Shown: positions 38,252 through 47,944 of the stretch, one piece after another
How the letters are laid out: the number at the start of each line of letters is the position of its first letter
Position numbering within the stretch: the first letter of the stretch is position 1
Assembly: GCA_026002875.1 (NCBI GenBank)
Contig: BPGE01000001.1
Coordinates: forward strand, 3,906,001-3,970,000
Length of the DNA stretch: 64,000 nt
DNA from: Bryobacteraceae bacterium
GTDB lineage: Bacteria > Acidobacteriota > Terriglobia > Bryobacterales > Bryobacteraceae
Direction of reading: 5' to 3'
Notes under the pieces: model-generated
What the model saw: the letters and a program-made list of their open reading frames with translations, nothing else
Database searches by the model: none
What the model was told of the DNA's origin: nothing
Translations under genes and position numbers: made by a program

Positions 38252-39037
38252 TCAGGGGCCGGGAAGCGGGCGGCGGGAAAGGCGGGGATTCGAAGGCTCC
38301 TGCTGGCTCCTGGGCGGCACGATGGCCGTACGGCCCGGAGTGGCAGGCAGCCCCTCGAGTTCGCTTTCCTCGAACTTCAGCGTGCGGTCCAGCACCATCT
38401 CCACCGTCGAGCCGCGCTCCAGAATCGCGTCAGGACCCCGCGTCAGCATGACCCCGACCAGACCGGCGGCGGCGCCCGCGGCGGCGCCGATCCCCGCGCC
38501 CTTCCCCGACCGCGCGGCCACGCCCCCGATCATCGTGCCCCAGCCCGCGGCTTCGCCCACTTTCACCGCGTCGCCCGTCTTGTTCGATTCGCCTTCCACT
38601 TTGCCCTCGGTGCGGTCGACGCGCCCGGGATTGGAGGCGTCCAGAGTGTGCACGGCGGCGCGGAAATCGCGGGTCACGCCATTCGGCAGTGTGAGGGAGT
38701 CGAACCGGACATAAAGCTCCGCGCGGCCTTTCACCTTCCCGCCCCGCTTCACCTGCGTCACCGTGCCCGTGACGTAGGAGCCGGGCGGAATGACGATGCG
38801 GCCGCCCGACAGCACCGGAAACGCGGTCTGCAGATACACGCGGTCCCCGATCGCCGCCGTTTTCGTGCTGACGCTGTTGATCAGCTGCAGCGGGATCTTC
38901 GTCCCCTCGGGCACCGTGTACGTCTTTTCCGCAAGCGCCGGAGGCTCGGTCTGGATCTCTGCCTCCTGCTGCTGGGCGGTCGCCGGCAGGCAGACCGATC
39001 CCAGGAAGATCGCCGCGGGGAGAAACAGGGTGCGCAC
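38252..39037 (-). CDS. Secreted glycine-zipper/TrbI-like protein, unknown function
   Basis: 261 residues starting with GTG at 39037, preceded by AAGGAGGCGTT, a very strong Shine-Dalgarno that decides the start. A signal peptide (about residues 1-21, ending ATAQ) leads to a beta-rich domain (TYTVPEGTKIPLQLIN, GRIVIPPGSYVTG) that resembles the C-terminal barrel of TrbI/VirB10 proteins, then a glycine-zipper segment (GIGAAAGAAAGLVGVML) near residue 175, which could span a membrane. The end is low complexity. Function unknown. Confidence 0.7.
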   Translation of the reverse strand: MRTLFLPAAIFLGSVCLPATAQQQEAEIQTEPPALAEKTYTVPEGTKIPLQLINSVSTKTAAIGDRVYLQTAFPVLSGGRIVIPPGSYVTGTVTQVKRGGKVKGRAELYVRFDSLTLPNGVTRDFRAAVHTLDASNPGRVDRTEGKVEGESNKTGDAVKVGEAAGWGTMIGGVAARSGKGAGIGAAAGAAAGLVGVMLTRGPDAILERGSTVEMVLDRTLKFEESELEGLPATPGRTAIVPPRSQQEPSNPRLSRRPLPGP

Positions 39038-39087
39038 AACGCCTCCTTTTCCAAGGCTAACGCAGATTGGCGGCCCCGGCGCCGCCG

Positions 39088-39930
39088 TCACTGTGTGGAA
39101 CGCGCCCGCGCCTCCGGCGGTTGCGCCCGCGATGGATCCACGCGGAGGCGCAAGCCCTCCTGGCTGAAGCGGCCGTTGATGGAAATGCGGATCTCGGGAT
39201 CGGGGGGCGTCCAGGCGGGCAGCCGGAACCGCAATTCGTAAATCGCGGCCGTTCCCGGAGACACCCCGGCGTACAGAATGTGGTCCCGCGGCGCCTCCAC
39301 CCCGTCGAGGTAGACCGACACCGTGTCCCGCGCCCGCAGCTCGGTGCGCTGGCTGGCAGGCTGAAGATTGACCGCCCGGCGCAGCGTCTGGCCCCATCCC
39401 GTGCCGTACAGCACGATCTCGTCTCCGGGCGCCGCCGGACTGTCCGGATGGCGCCAGTCCATCGTCTGCGCGTCCCGCGCGAGCGCCCACTCCGACTCCA
39501 GCGGCAGCAGCCCCGGCGCATGCTCCTGCAGCTGAACCCTCACCGTGGGGCCGTTCACGCCGTTCCTCGTCAAAACAATGGAGACGGTCCCTGGAACGAA
39601 CTCCGGAGGAACGATGAACACCACTGCCTCCGGCGATGCATATTCGATCGCCGCCAGAACGCCGTTCACCTTCACCGTCACCCCGGTTCCGGGCAGCGTG
39701 GTGGGCAGAATCGCGGCATTGGGCGCCGCTTCGATCCGCGAAGCTGCAATGGAACTGAGATTCTGGCCGTAGATCACGGCCAGCGTGTTCGGAGCCAGCT
39801 CCGGCAGACCGCTGGCCAGATTCAGGATCCAGGCCTGGCTGTATGCCGGCGCCCACCGTTCGCCCGGCGGAGCGGCAAGCACGGCGGATGCCGCCGCGGC
39901 GAACAGGGCGCAGAACCGGCGCCCCAGCAT
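39088..39930 (-). CDS. Secreted protein with Solibacter-type C-terminal domain (TIGR03437-like)
   Basis: 280 residues. Signal peptide at about 1-19. The body consists of beta-sandwich-like repeats with YGQNLSS, VTVKVNGVLAAIEYASP, GDEIVLYGTGWG and VYLDGVEAPRDHILYAGV, a pattern that I recognise as the domain first defined as a C-terminal domain of large proteins of Solibacter usitatus. Here it stands almost alone, without a large preceding region. The role is unknown; it probably mediates binding or surface display. It is the best taxonomic marker in the window. Confidence 0.8.
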   Translation of the reverse strand: MLGRRFCALFAAAASAVLAAPPGERWAPAYSQAWILNLASGLPELAPNTLAVIYGQNLSSIAASRIEAAPNAAILPTTLPGTGVTVKVNGVLAAIEYASPEAVVFIVPPEFVPGTVSIVLTRNGVNGPTVRVQLQEHAPGLLPLESEWALARDAQTMDWRHPDSPAAPGDEIVLYGTGWGQTLRRAVNLQPASQRTELRARDTVSVYLDGVEAPRDHILYAGVSPGTAAIYELRFRLPAWTPPDPEIRISINGRFSQEGLRLRVDPSRAQPPEARARSTQ

Positions 39931-40094
39931 CGCCCACCATCCTACGGCCGGCCGGGGAAAGAGTCGATATCCCCCCCGCAGCCCGGGATTAGCCCGGCGG
40001 CAGGAGGCAGCCCGCCAGCAGCCCGGGAGGCTGGCGGCGCTAGACTGGGAATGCCGCGCGTCCGGCGGGCGCGGGCAGAGAGGATCATTCGGCC

Positions 40095-41696
40095 ATGGAC
40101 GAGAAGATGTACGGCCAGATCATCGACAACTTCTTCACCTGCGATCCGGAGCTGATCACGTCCATCTTCCGCGAGTTTCTGCTCGCCGTTCAGGCAGAAT
40201 CGTCGCTGCCTCCCTCGGCCCACATGGCGCAGAACTATGAAACCGCGCAGGCCAACCCCGAGATCCACGTCCTGCCGGGCAACCTCAAGGACGCGCGCGA
40301 CGCCGTGTTCCCCTACTTCTGGGGCACCGACGGCTGGTTCAGCCCGCTGCACCTGGAAAACGTCAAGGGTCCCGCCAACTACGCTTCCCTGGTCGGCGCG
40401 CTCGCCTGCCTGCTGAAGAACCCCAACCTCTGCACGGACACCTACAGCCAGCGCTCGAACGAGCTCGAAATCAAGGCCGTCACCGCCCTCGCCAATCTGC
40501 TCTTCTATCACATCGAGGATCCGTGGGGCGTGTTCACCATGGGCGGCACGATCTCCAACCTTTACGGAGCGAAGCTCGGCATCGAAAAGACCTGCCCCGG
40601 CGCAATGCACAACGGGCTCGACGGAACAAAAATCGCCGGAATTGTTTCCGAGGCGGCCCACTATTCCAACCTGACGCTCGCCGGCTGGCTCGGGCTCGGC
40701 ACGCGGAACCTCCATGCGGTGCCCGCCGGCGAAACCTTCGCCATGCGCCTCGACCTTCTCGAAGAGAAGCTCGAGGAACTGCACGCCGCGGGCGTGCGCG
40801 TCGCCTTCGTGACGGCCACGTTCGGCACGACGGACTCCTCGGGCATCGACGACATCGCGGCGATCCGGCAGATCCTCGATTCGTTCGCCGCGCGCCACGG
40901 CGTGCCGCGCCCGCAGCTGCACGTGGACGCCGCCGTCGGCTGGGTGCTGAGCTTCCTGACAGCCTATGACACGGCGCAGAACAGCCTCGGATTCTCGCCG
41001 TCCACGCTGGCGCTCGTCGAGCGCGCGCAGCGCGCCACCGCCGGACTGCGGCTGGCCGACAGCATCACCATCGACTTCCACAAGATGGGCTGGGGCCACT
41101 ATCCGGCCAGCGCGTTTCTCGTGAAAAGCCGTCAGGACCTGCGCTACCTGTCCCGTTCCACCGAGGACATGCCGTATTTCTCCGAAGCCGACGGGCGCCG
41201 CGACCCGGCCGTCTTCACGCTCGAAACGTCGCGCCCCGCCCTCGGCCCTTACACCGTCATGGCCTCGCTCAACGGCATCGGCCTGGCTGGCTGGCAGCTG
41301 CTCGTGGCGCGGGCGCTCGAGCTCGCCGAAGACCTCAAGCAGCGGCTGGAACGGCTCGACTACTGCAAGGTCCTCAACCTGGGAACCATCGGCCCCAGCG
41401 TCGTCTGGTGGGTGCTTCCCAAGGGCCGCAACGCGAAAGAGATCTACCAGCGCACCATCGACGGGCAGATGCCGGCGGACAGGTTCGCCCGTTACGCCGC
41501 CGAAATCCGCCGCCTCTTCGAGAAGCGGGAGAAGAACCTCGACCCGCGCCTCGACGCCAGGCTCAGCTTCACGCTCAACGCCGGCCACAAGGCCCACGGC
41601 CTTGCCCTCCCCGCCTGGAAGGCCGTGTTCTTCAACCCGATGACCGATGCCGCCGTTCTCGACCGTCTGATCTACAGCATCGAAGAGCTGCTGTAG
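40095..41696 (+). CDS. Group II PLP-dependent decarboxylase
   Basis: 533 residues. NYASLVGALACLL and GGTISNLYGAKLG bind PLP and the substrate; HVDAAVGW holds the Asp that pairs with the pyridine nitrogen; DFHKMGWG holds the PLP lysine. The protein belongs with glutamate, aspartate and aromatic amino acid decarboxylases. Which amino acid is used cannot be read from the sequence. It has about 80 residues N-terminal to the core, a normal extension for group II. No transporter is linked. ATG at 40095 is 12 bases after GAGAGG. Confidence 0.88.
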   Translation: MDEKMYGQIIDNFFTCDPELITSIFREFLLAVQAESSLPPSAHMAQNYETAQANPEIHVLPGNLKDARDAVFPYFWGTDGWFSPLHLENVKGPANYASLVGALACLLKNPNLCTDTYSQRSNELEIKAVTALANLLFYHIEDPWGVFTMGGTISNLYGAKLGIEKTCPGAMHNGLDGTKIAGIVSEAAHYSNLTLAGWLGLGTRNLHAVPAGETFAMRLDLLEEKLEELHAAGVRVAFVTATFGTTDSSGIDDIAAIRQILDSFAARHGVPRPQLHVDAAVGWVLSFLTAYDTAQNSLGFSPSTLALVERAQRATAGLRLADSITIDFHKMGWGHYPASAFLVKSRQDLRYLSRSTEDMPYFSEADGRRDPAVFTLETSRPALGPYTVMASLNGIGLAGWQLLVARALELAEDLKQRLERLDYCKVLNLGTIGPSVVWWVLPKGRNAKEIYQRTIDGQMPADRFARYAAEIRRLFEKREKNLDPRLDARLSFTLNAGHKAHGLALPAWKAVFFNPMTDAAVLDRLIYSIEELL

Positions 41697-41744
41697 CCGC
41701 GCCCGCCGGGGCGTGCGTGTATATTGTGGATTCGGGGCCAGACC

Positions 41745-43103
41745 ATGCCTTGCAGAACCTCTCTTGCAATCGCCGCAACCCTGCTGTTCCTCCACGCCTG
41801 CAGCGCTCCGCCGCCCCAGCCGGGAGGAGCGGAGGCGGGCGCGCGGCGCATCCTGGCGCGCGTGCATCCCTCGGGCTTCGAGCACGCGCACGACACCTAC
41901 AACGGCATGGGCGTGGCCAGCGACCGGCGCGTCTATTACGTTCTCAGCAGCGAGAAGCCCGACGTCGCCGGCCAGATGTACTTTTACGATCCCTACTCCA
42001 ACCGCGTCGGGCACGTCGGCGACCTGACGGAAGCCGCCGGCGAGAAGGGCATGAACGCCATCGCGCAGGGCAAGAGCCACGTCAATTTCGTCGAGGCGGA
42101 AGGCAAACTCTGGTTCGCCACCCACATCGGCTACTACTCGATCATCGACGACATGGAAAAGCCCGGCGTGCCGCCTCCGGGCATGAAGCCTTACCGCGGC
42201 GGACACGTGCTCGCCTACGATCTGAAGACGCAGCGGTTCGAAGACCACGGCATCGCGCCGCGCGGCGAGGGGATTCTCACGATGAACATGGACCCGCTGC
42301 GCATGCGCGTGTACGGGCTCACATGGCCCACGGGCTTGTTCTTCCGCTACGATGTGCGGCGGCGCGAGTGGAAGGAGATCGGCGCGTTCTTCGAAGAGGG
42401 CGAGAACGGGCGCGGCGCCACCTACCGCACCATCTGCCGCTCGCTCGGCATCGACCCCCGCGACGGCAGCGTGTATTTCACCGTCGGCGACGGCACGATT
42501 TTCCGTTATCGCTACGACACGGAGTCCGTGGCTCCCGTGCAGGGCGACAATCTGAAAAAGGACTACTTCGGCCAGTACGACATCACCTCCCCCGGCCACA
42601 TGGCCTACAACTGGCGCCAGGTCGTCTGGCATCCGCGCACCGGGATGTTCTATGGCGTGCACGGCAACTCCGGGTATTTGTTCCGTTTCGATCCGCGCGC
42701 CGAGCGCGTGGAGGTCCTCGATCGCATCACCAGCGAACCCTCGCGCCGCAGCGGCATGTTCGACCAGTTCAGCTACGGCTACCTCGGCTTCACGCTGGGA
42801 CCCGACCGGGAGACGCTGTATTACCTGACGGGAGGGCCGATTTACCGGGATGGCCGGCGCGTCACCGGCAAGGACGTCACCGGCAAAGGCGAGGCCAAGG
42901 GCGACGAGCACCTGCACCTGGTCACCTGGCACATCCCCTCAGGCCGCTACACCGACCACGGCGCCGTGTTTTATCAGGACGGCAGCCACCCGACCTACGT
43001 CAATTCCATCGCCGTCACCGGCGATGGCCGCGTGTTCACTCTGGCCCGCGTGCCGCAGAAAGACGGCTCGTTCCGGACCGAGCTGATCAGCTTCCGGCCC
43101 TAA
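41745..43103 (+). CDS. Beta-propeller lipoprotein, unknown function
   Basis: 452 residues. Lipoprotein signal: hydrophobic stretch to residue about 20, then LHAC, where Cys is the lipidated residue. The body repeats short beta blades (RRVYYVLSSEKP, KLWFATHIGYYSI, GHVLAYDLKTQRFEDHG, GSVYFTVGDGTIFRY) consistent with a six- to eight-bladed propeller. Outer-membrane anchoring is inferred from the lipobox. A TATATT hexamer lies at 41720-41725, about 20 bases before the ATG. Last protein gene before the 5-kb non-coding region. Confidence 0.75.
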   Translation: MPCRTSLAIAATLLFLHACSAPPPQPGGAEAGARRILARVHPSGFEHAHDTYNGMGVASDRRVYYVLSSEKPDVAGQMYFYDPYSNRVGHVGDLTEAAGEKGMNAIAQGKSHVNFVEAEGKLWFATHIGYYSIIDDMEKPGVPPPGMKPYRGGHVLAYDLKTQRFEDHGIAPRGEGILTMNMDPLRMRVYGLTWPTGLFFRYDVRRREWKEIGAFFEEGENGRGATYRTICRSLGIDPRDGSVYFTVGDGTIFRYRYDTESVAPVQGDNLKKDYFGQYDITSPGHMAYNWRQVVWHPRTGMFYGVHGNSGYLFRFDPRAERVEVLDRITSEPSRRSGMFDQFSYGYLGFTLGPDRETLYYLTGGPIYRDGRRVTGKDVTGKGEAKGDEHLHLVTWHIPSGRYTDHGAVFYQDGSHPTYVNSIAVTGDGRVFTLARVPQKDGSFRTELISFRP

Positions 43104-43139
43104 CGCAGGCGATTGAGCCGCCTCCGCCCGGCGGGGAGC

Positions 43140-44135
43140 ACCGCCCCGCCGCTCCCTCTCCCCAGGGTTTCCCCTCGCCCTCCCCAGCGCATTTCCCGCC
43201 GCCCTTGGGCGGCGGCTGCATCCCAACTGTGTTCCGCGCCCCGCTAACGGGTTTCCCCTCGCGCTTGCGCGAGGGCTACCGCAACCGCACCCGCGGCTGC
43301 CACCGGCAGTTCACGAGCGCTTCATCCCAACCGTGCCCCCCTCGCCCTCCCCAGCGGGTTTCCCCTCGCCCTCCCCGGCGGGTTTCCCCTCGCCCTCCCC
43401 AGCGCATTTCCCGCCGCCCTTGGGCGGCGGCTGCATCCCAACTGTGTTCCGCGCCCCGCTAACGGGTTTCCCCTCGCGGCTTGCGCGAGGGCTACCGCAG
43501 CCGCACCCGCAGCTGCCACCGGCAGTTCGCGAGGGCTGCATCCCAACCGTGCCCCACTCGCCCTCCCCAGCGGGTTTCCCCTCGCCCTCCCCGGCGGGTT
43601 TCCCCTCGCCCTCCCCAGCGCATTTCCCGCCGCCCTTGGGCGGCGGCTGCATCCCAACTGTGTTCCGCGCCCCGCTAACGGGTTTCCCCTCGCGCTTGCG
43701 CGAGGGCTGCATCCCAACCGTGCCCCCCTCGCCCTCCCCAGCGGGTTTCCCCTCGCCCCTCCCCAGCGCATTTCCCGCCGCCCTTGGGCGGCGGCTGCAT
43801 CCCAACTGTGTTCCGCGCCCCGCTAACGGGTTTCCCCTCGCGGCTTGCGCGAGGGCTACCGCAGCCGTACCCGCAGCTGCCACCGGCAGTTCGCGAGGGC
43901 TGCATCCCAACCGTGCCCCACTCGCCCTCCCCAGCGGGTTTCCCCTCGCCCCTCCCCACCGCATTTCCCGCCGCCCTTGGGCGGCGGCTGCATCCCAACT
44001 GTGTTCCGCGCCCCGCTAACGGGTTTCCCCTCGCGCTTGCGCGAGGGCTGCCGCAGCCGCACCCGCGGCTGCCACCGGCAGTTCGCGAGGGCTGCATCCC
44101 ACCCGTGTTCCCCTCGCCCTCCGAATTCCCCTCGC
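43140..44135. repeat. Cluster of G+C-rich hairpin repeats
   Basis: About 1 kb of imperfect direct repeats. A long block, TGCATCCCAACTGTGTTCCG, recurs at about 43217, 43433, 43650, 43796 and 43988. Between them sit shorter units that pair a hairpin (CCGCCGCCC-TT-GGGCGGCGG or CCTCGCGC-TT-GCGCGAGG) with flanks TTCCC and CTGCATCCCAAC. Copies also occur at 30.6 and 44.6 kb. No gene product is expected; frames here are Pro/Arg-rich artefacts. Confidence 0.85.
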
Positions 44136-44242
44136 CTGCCCGCGACCGAACCCAGATTTTCCACAGCGTTCTGCCAGCCCTTGGGAATCCCGTCTCCGAA
44201 GATGACACCCCCGCAATCCATCCGGCGGAAACGACCCCATGC

Positions 44243-44283
44243 GAAACGGCCCACCGGAGGAGGAAACCGGTGGGCCGCGTTTC
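44243..44283. terminator. Hairpin, possible transcription terminator
   Basis: GGCCCACCGG at 44248-44257 pairs perfectly with CCGGTGGGCC at 44267-44276 around a 9-base purine loop, and flanking GAAAC/GTTTC extends the stem. No T-run follows. It could stop transcription from the repeat region in either direction. Confidence 0.4.
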
Positions 44284-44590
44284 AGGAAGCGAATCGAAGG
44301 AGGGGGCTTCGATTCTTCCGGATTACTGCCCGGCCAGCTTGAAGGATCGCAACGCCGCGTGCCGGAGGAGGTGACACGGGAAATCAGCGCCGCTGGCCAG
44401 ACAGGCTAATCAGATCTATTACTACTTAATCTCAGGTTGCAGAAAAATGCAATACCGGAAGAGCGAAAATCTTCAGTTTTTCTGATTAAAGGCGCTCAAT
44501 CAGGCAGCCGCAGACAAAGAACCCCAGGATTCAGCGATCCGGCTGTTGGGCTTTTCAACACCCTCTGCCGGCACTGAGGTCTCCCTCGGG
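44284..44590. other. Non-coding stretch with an A+T-rich island
   Basis: No gene is seen. Positions 44400-44500 are markedly A+T-rich for this genome (TCAGATCTATTACTACTTAA), which hints at a past insertion or a lost gene. Nothing else is recognised. Confidence 0.5.
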
Positions 44591-44785
44591 GAATCGGAGA
44601 CTGCAGCCGGCTTCCCCGCCAGCGGATTTCCCGCCGCCTTCAAATTCCCCGCGCGCTTCTCGAGGGCTGCATCCCACCGCGGCCCCCCTGCCCTGCAGAT
44701 TCCCCGCCCTCCTCCCCAACGGGTTTCCCCTCGCGCTTGCGCGCCGGCTGCATCCCAACCGTGCCCGCTCCCGCAAGCGCTTGCC
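44591..44785. repeat. Dispersed hairpin repeat, copy 3
   Basis: Degenerate units of the family at 43.1 kb: TTCCCCGCGCGCTTCTCGAGG and TTTCCCCTCGCGCTTGCGCG, each followed by GGCTGCATCCCA. The palindrome GCAAGCGCTTGC at 44773-44784 closes the block. 44786-45000 holds nothing recognisable. Confidence 0.6.
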
Positions 44786-45000
44786 TCGCATCCCCCGCCC
44801 AACCCCAAACCGCAATCTTCCGAAACGAACCGAAACCCGCCCCGCGCAAACAGAGCCGCGCGGGAGCAGCCCGAAGGGCTGCGACCAAGCGGTTCAAACA
44901 CAACCTCCCCCACCCTCCGACACCCCCCTCGCGCCGCAGGCGCGGCCAGGCCGCCGCCGCACTTTCCCGGGCAGACCGCCCCAATCGAACCGCTATGTGA

Positions 45001-45170
45001 ATGAAAACACTTGACATCACGCCACGACTATGGCAAAGTTGAGGGCATGCGGGACGGCCGCAATCGTAGATGGGAGGTCGAAACAAATTCACCCAACTAT
45101 GTTTTTTCCGAAAAAATTGTCAACGGCCTCTGCAACTCGTTGTGCGGCGCGAACTTAACCAGGGGGGTCG
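45001..45170 (+). promoter_or_regulatory. Putative CRISPR leader
   Basis: A+T-rich for this genome (for example TATGTTTTTTCCGAAAAAAT near 45101-45120) and directly before the first repeat. The polarity is supported by the repeat's ATTGAGAC end, like the ATTGAAAC handle of other systems, and by a block of variant repeats next to it. TTGACA at 45011-45016 could be part of a promoter, but no well-spaced -10 is seen. Confidence 0.65.
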
Positions 45171-47944
45171 GTCAGACCTGAGCCCCGTTCAAAAGGGGAT
45201 TGAGAATGCTTCAGGCTTTCGTAGTTCGGCGCGTCCAAGTCAGACCTGAGCCCCGTTCAAAAGGGGATTGAGAATTGTCACTCCGATGTTAGAGTGACCG
45301 GCCAGCTGTCAGACCTGAGCCCCGTTCAAAAGGGGATTGAGAATAGTTACCGGAGCCACAGTGTCAATCCACTGCAGTCAGTCAGACCTGAGCCCCGTTC
45401 AAAAGGGGATTGAGAATCGTGTATGCAATTACCAGCAACACTTTCAGTCAGACCTGAGCCCCGTTCAAAAGGGGATTGAGAACGCGAAACCCACTCACTT
45501 TTCTATTGACAAACGTCAGACCTGAGCCCCGTTCAAAAGGGGATTGAGAACTTATGCGCCGCTTTTGGTTTCAGTTACGGCAGTCAGACCTGAGCCCCGT
45601 TCAAAAGGGGATTGAGAACGGTCTGGTTCAGCGGATAGGACGGGCTGCTGTCAGACCTGAGCCCCGTTCAAAAGGGGATTGAGACGAATACACATTAGCA
45701 ACTCTAAGAGTAATCTCGTCAGACCTGAGCCCCGTTCAAAAGGGGATTGAGACAATTTTTAGGAAAAAACCGCCGTGTTTTCAGGTCAGACCTGAGCCCC
45801 GTTCAAAAGGGGATTGAGACAAAATAGTCTTCCCGTTTAACAATATTGACAGTCAGACCTGAGCCCCGTTCAAAAGGGGATTGAGACAGGTCGCGTTTTT
45901 TCATTTTTGCCTCCTTTAAGTCAGACCTGAGCCCCGTTCAAAAGGGGATTGAGACACTTCTTGACACGCATCTTCCGTTGTTTCCAAGTCAGACCTGAGC
46001 CCCGTTCAAAAGGGGATTGAGACCCTTGTCCTTGTAAATATACTCAGTTATCTGAGTCAGACCTGAGCCCCGTTCAAAAGGGGATTGAGACTGAGCTCTT
46101 CGGCCTCGTACGCATCCAGAGGCGTCAGACCTGAGCCCCGTTCAAAAGGGGATTGAGACAGCCTCGTACCGGGCGCCTTTCCCGTCCAAGAGGTCAGACC
46201 TGAGCCCCGTTCAAAAGGGGATTGAGACTCATCCAAAATCACAACCTTCAACCCGCCATCTGTCAGACCTGAGCCCCGTTCAAAAGGGGATTGAGACGCA
46301 GAATTCAAACAAATTTTCTTAGTATTTTGTCAGACCTGAGCCCCGTTCAAAAGGGGATTGAGACATGCGGTGTACATAATAACCTCCATTTTTATTTTGT
46401 CAGACCTGAGCCCCGTTCAAAAGGGGATTGAGACGGCCGAATCAACCAGCCTGGCCCCGTTCTTGCGTCAGACCTGAGCCCCGTTCAAAAGGGGATTGAG
46501 ACACAGCCGCACTCGGCGGTAGCCGCCTGGGCTAAGTCAGACCTGAGCCCCGTTCAAAAGGGGATTGAGACACATAGCACCTCCAGCATGGAGGTGCCAG
46601 TTCCTGTCAGACCTGAGCCCCGTTCAAAAGGGGATTGAGACTCTTTAATAGTTCAATCATAGAGTCTCCTTTGTCAGACCTGAGCCCCGTTCAAAAGGGG
46701 ATTGAGACATTCTCCATTCGCGCCCGTTCTTGACAACTGTGTCAGACCTGAGCCCCGTTCAAAAGGGGATTGAGACAGATGCCCCGTTTGTCCCTATTCC
46801 ATTTCCTAGGTCAGACCTGAGCCCCGTTCAAAAGGGGATTGAGACTTTATCGGGTCCACAACGATTGCACCTGAAAGCGTCAGACCTGAGCCCCGTTCAA
46901 AAGGGGATTGAGACGGGGGGTGATGGACGTGAGAGCTCCGAACCAGTCGTCAGACCTGAGCCCCGTTCAAAAGGGGATTGAGACTGGCCTCCCAGGCAGC
47001 GTCGGCCTTCTCTTTCGTCAGACCTGAGCCCCGTTCAAAAGGGGATTGAGACGAGATTTCAGAATCACTTGCCGGCCGGCTTTGTCAGACCTGAGCCCCG
47101 TTCAAAAGGGGATTGAGACATGAGAGCGACAAACACGGTTGAGTTCCACAGGGGTCAGACCTGAGCCCCGTTCAAAAGGGGATTGAGACTCGTGGGTCTT
47201 TCATTTTCACCACTCTACCCAGTCAGACCTGAGCCCCGTTCAAAAGGGGATTGAGACAGATTTTGCTGTTCATTTGTGTTCTCCTGCCTGTCAGACCTGA
47301 GCCCCGTTCAAAAGGGGATTGAGACCGGGACCAACGCCGTTGTCCCACTCATCCCAGTCAGACCTGAGCCCCGTTCAAAAGGGGATTGAGACATGTCGTG
47401 GCTCCATGCCTCTTTCTTGGTCTTCATGTCAGACCTGAGCCCCGTTCAAAAGGGGATTGAGACGCCTACACCTATCAAGACGACAAAGGATTTTTGTCAG
47501 ACCTGAGCCCCGTTCAAAAGGGGATTGAGACCCTCAACCCATAAGAAAAGGGGGGCGCAAGCGTCAGACCTGAGCCCCGTTCAAAAGGGGATTGAGACCT
47601 TCCTTTTCTATATAATTTCGCACCATCTTCAGTCAGACCTGAGCCCCGTTCAAAAGGGGATTGAGACCCAGTCGGCCAGCAGATTTGTCACTTCTGCCAG
47701 GTCAGACCTGAGCCCCGTTCAGAAGGGGATTGAGACCCGCAGATCGGGCAGTACTCGCCCGTGTATTCGTCAGACCTGAGCCCCGTTCAAAAGGGGATTG
47801 AGACGCGGCCCAGGACCTGAGCACGAGCAGGACCGGTCAGTCAGACCTGAGCCCCGTTCAAAAGGGGATTGAGACTGTGTAGTATCCGGGCTTGAGCGCC
47901 CAGTATCCGTCAGACCTGAGCCCCGTTCAAAAGGGGATTGAGAC
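45171..47944 (+). CRISPR. CRISPR array: 41 repeats of 36 bp, 40 spacers
   Basis: Repeats begin GTCAGACCTGAGCCCC, have a GTTCAAAA loop between CCCC and GGGG, and end GGGGATTGAGAC. Repeats 1-7 (45171-45618) end GAGAA; repeats 8-41 end GAGAC; repeat 38 (47701) has one A-to-G change in the loop. Spacers are 30-37 bp, mostly 31-34. No two spacers are the same. Transcription is taken as left to right. No cas gene lies within 45 kb to the left or 16 kb to the right in this window, so it is orphan here. The reverse complements of many spacers look like gene starts (see findings). Confidence 0.98.

Noticed and set aside
43311-44374. Several Pro/Arg-rich frames on both strands in the repeat cluster
   Set aside because: They follow the repeat periodicity, share identical blocks out of order, and have no start signals.
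46092-46192. Spacers 14 and 15 share the 8-mer GCCTCGTA with one extra base
   Set aside because: Too short to show common origin; chance or related codon use in their targets is enough.
46572-46605. Hairpin CACCTCC-AGCAT-GGAGGTG in spacer 21 as a control element of the array
   Set aside because: It is present in one spacer only, and more simply reflects the structure of the target gene start.
45337-47779. Short frames inside the CRISPR array
   Set aside because: They consist of translated repeats (for example SDLSPVQKGIE) and spacers, not genes.
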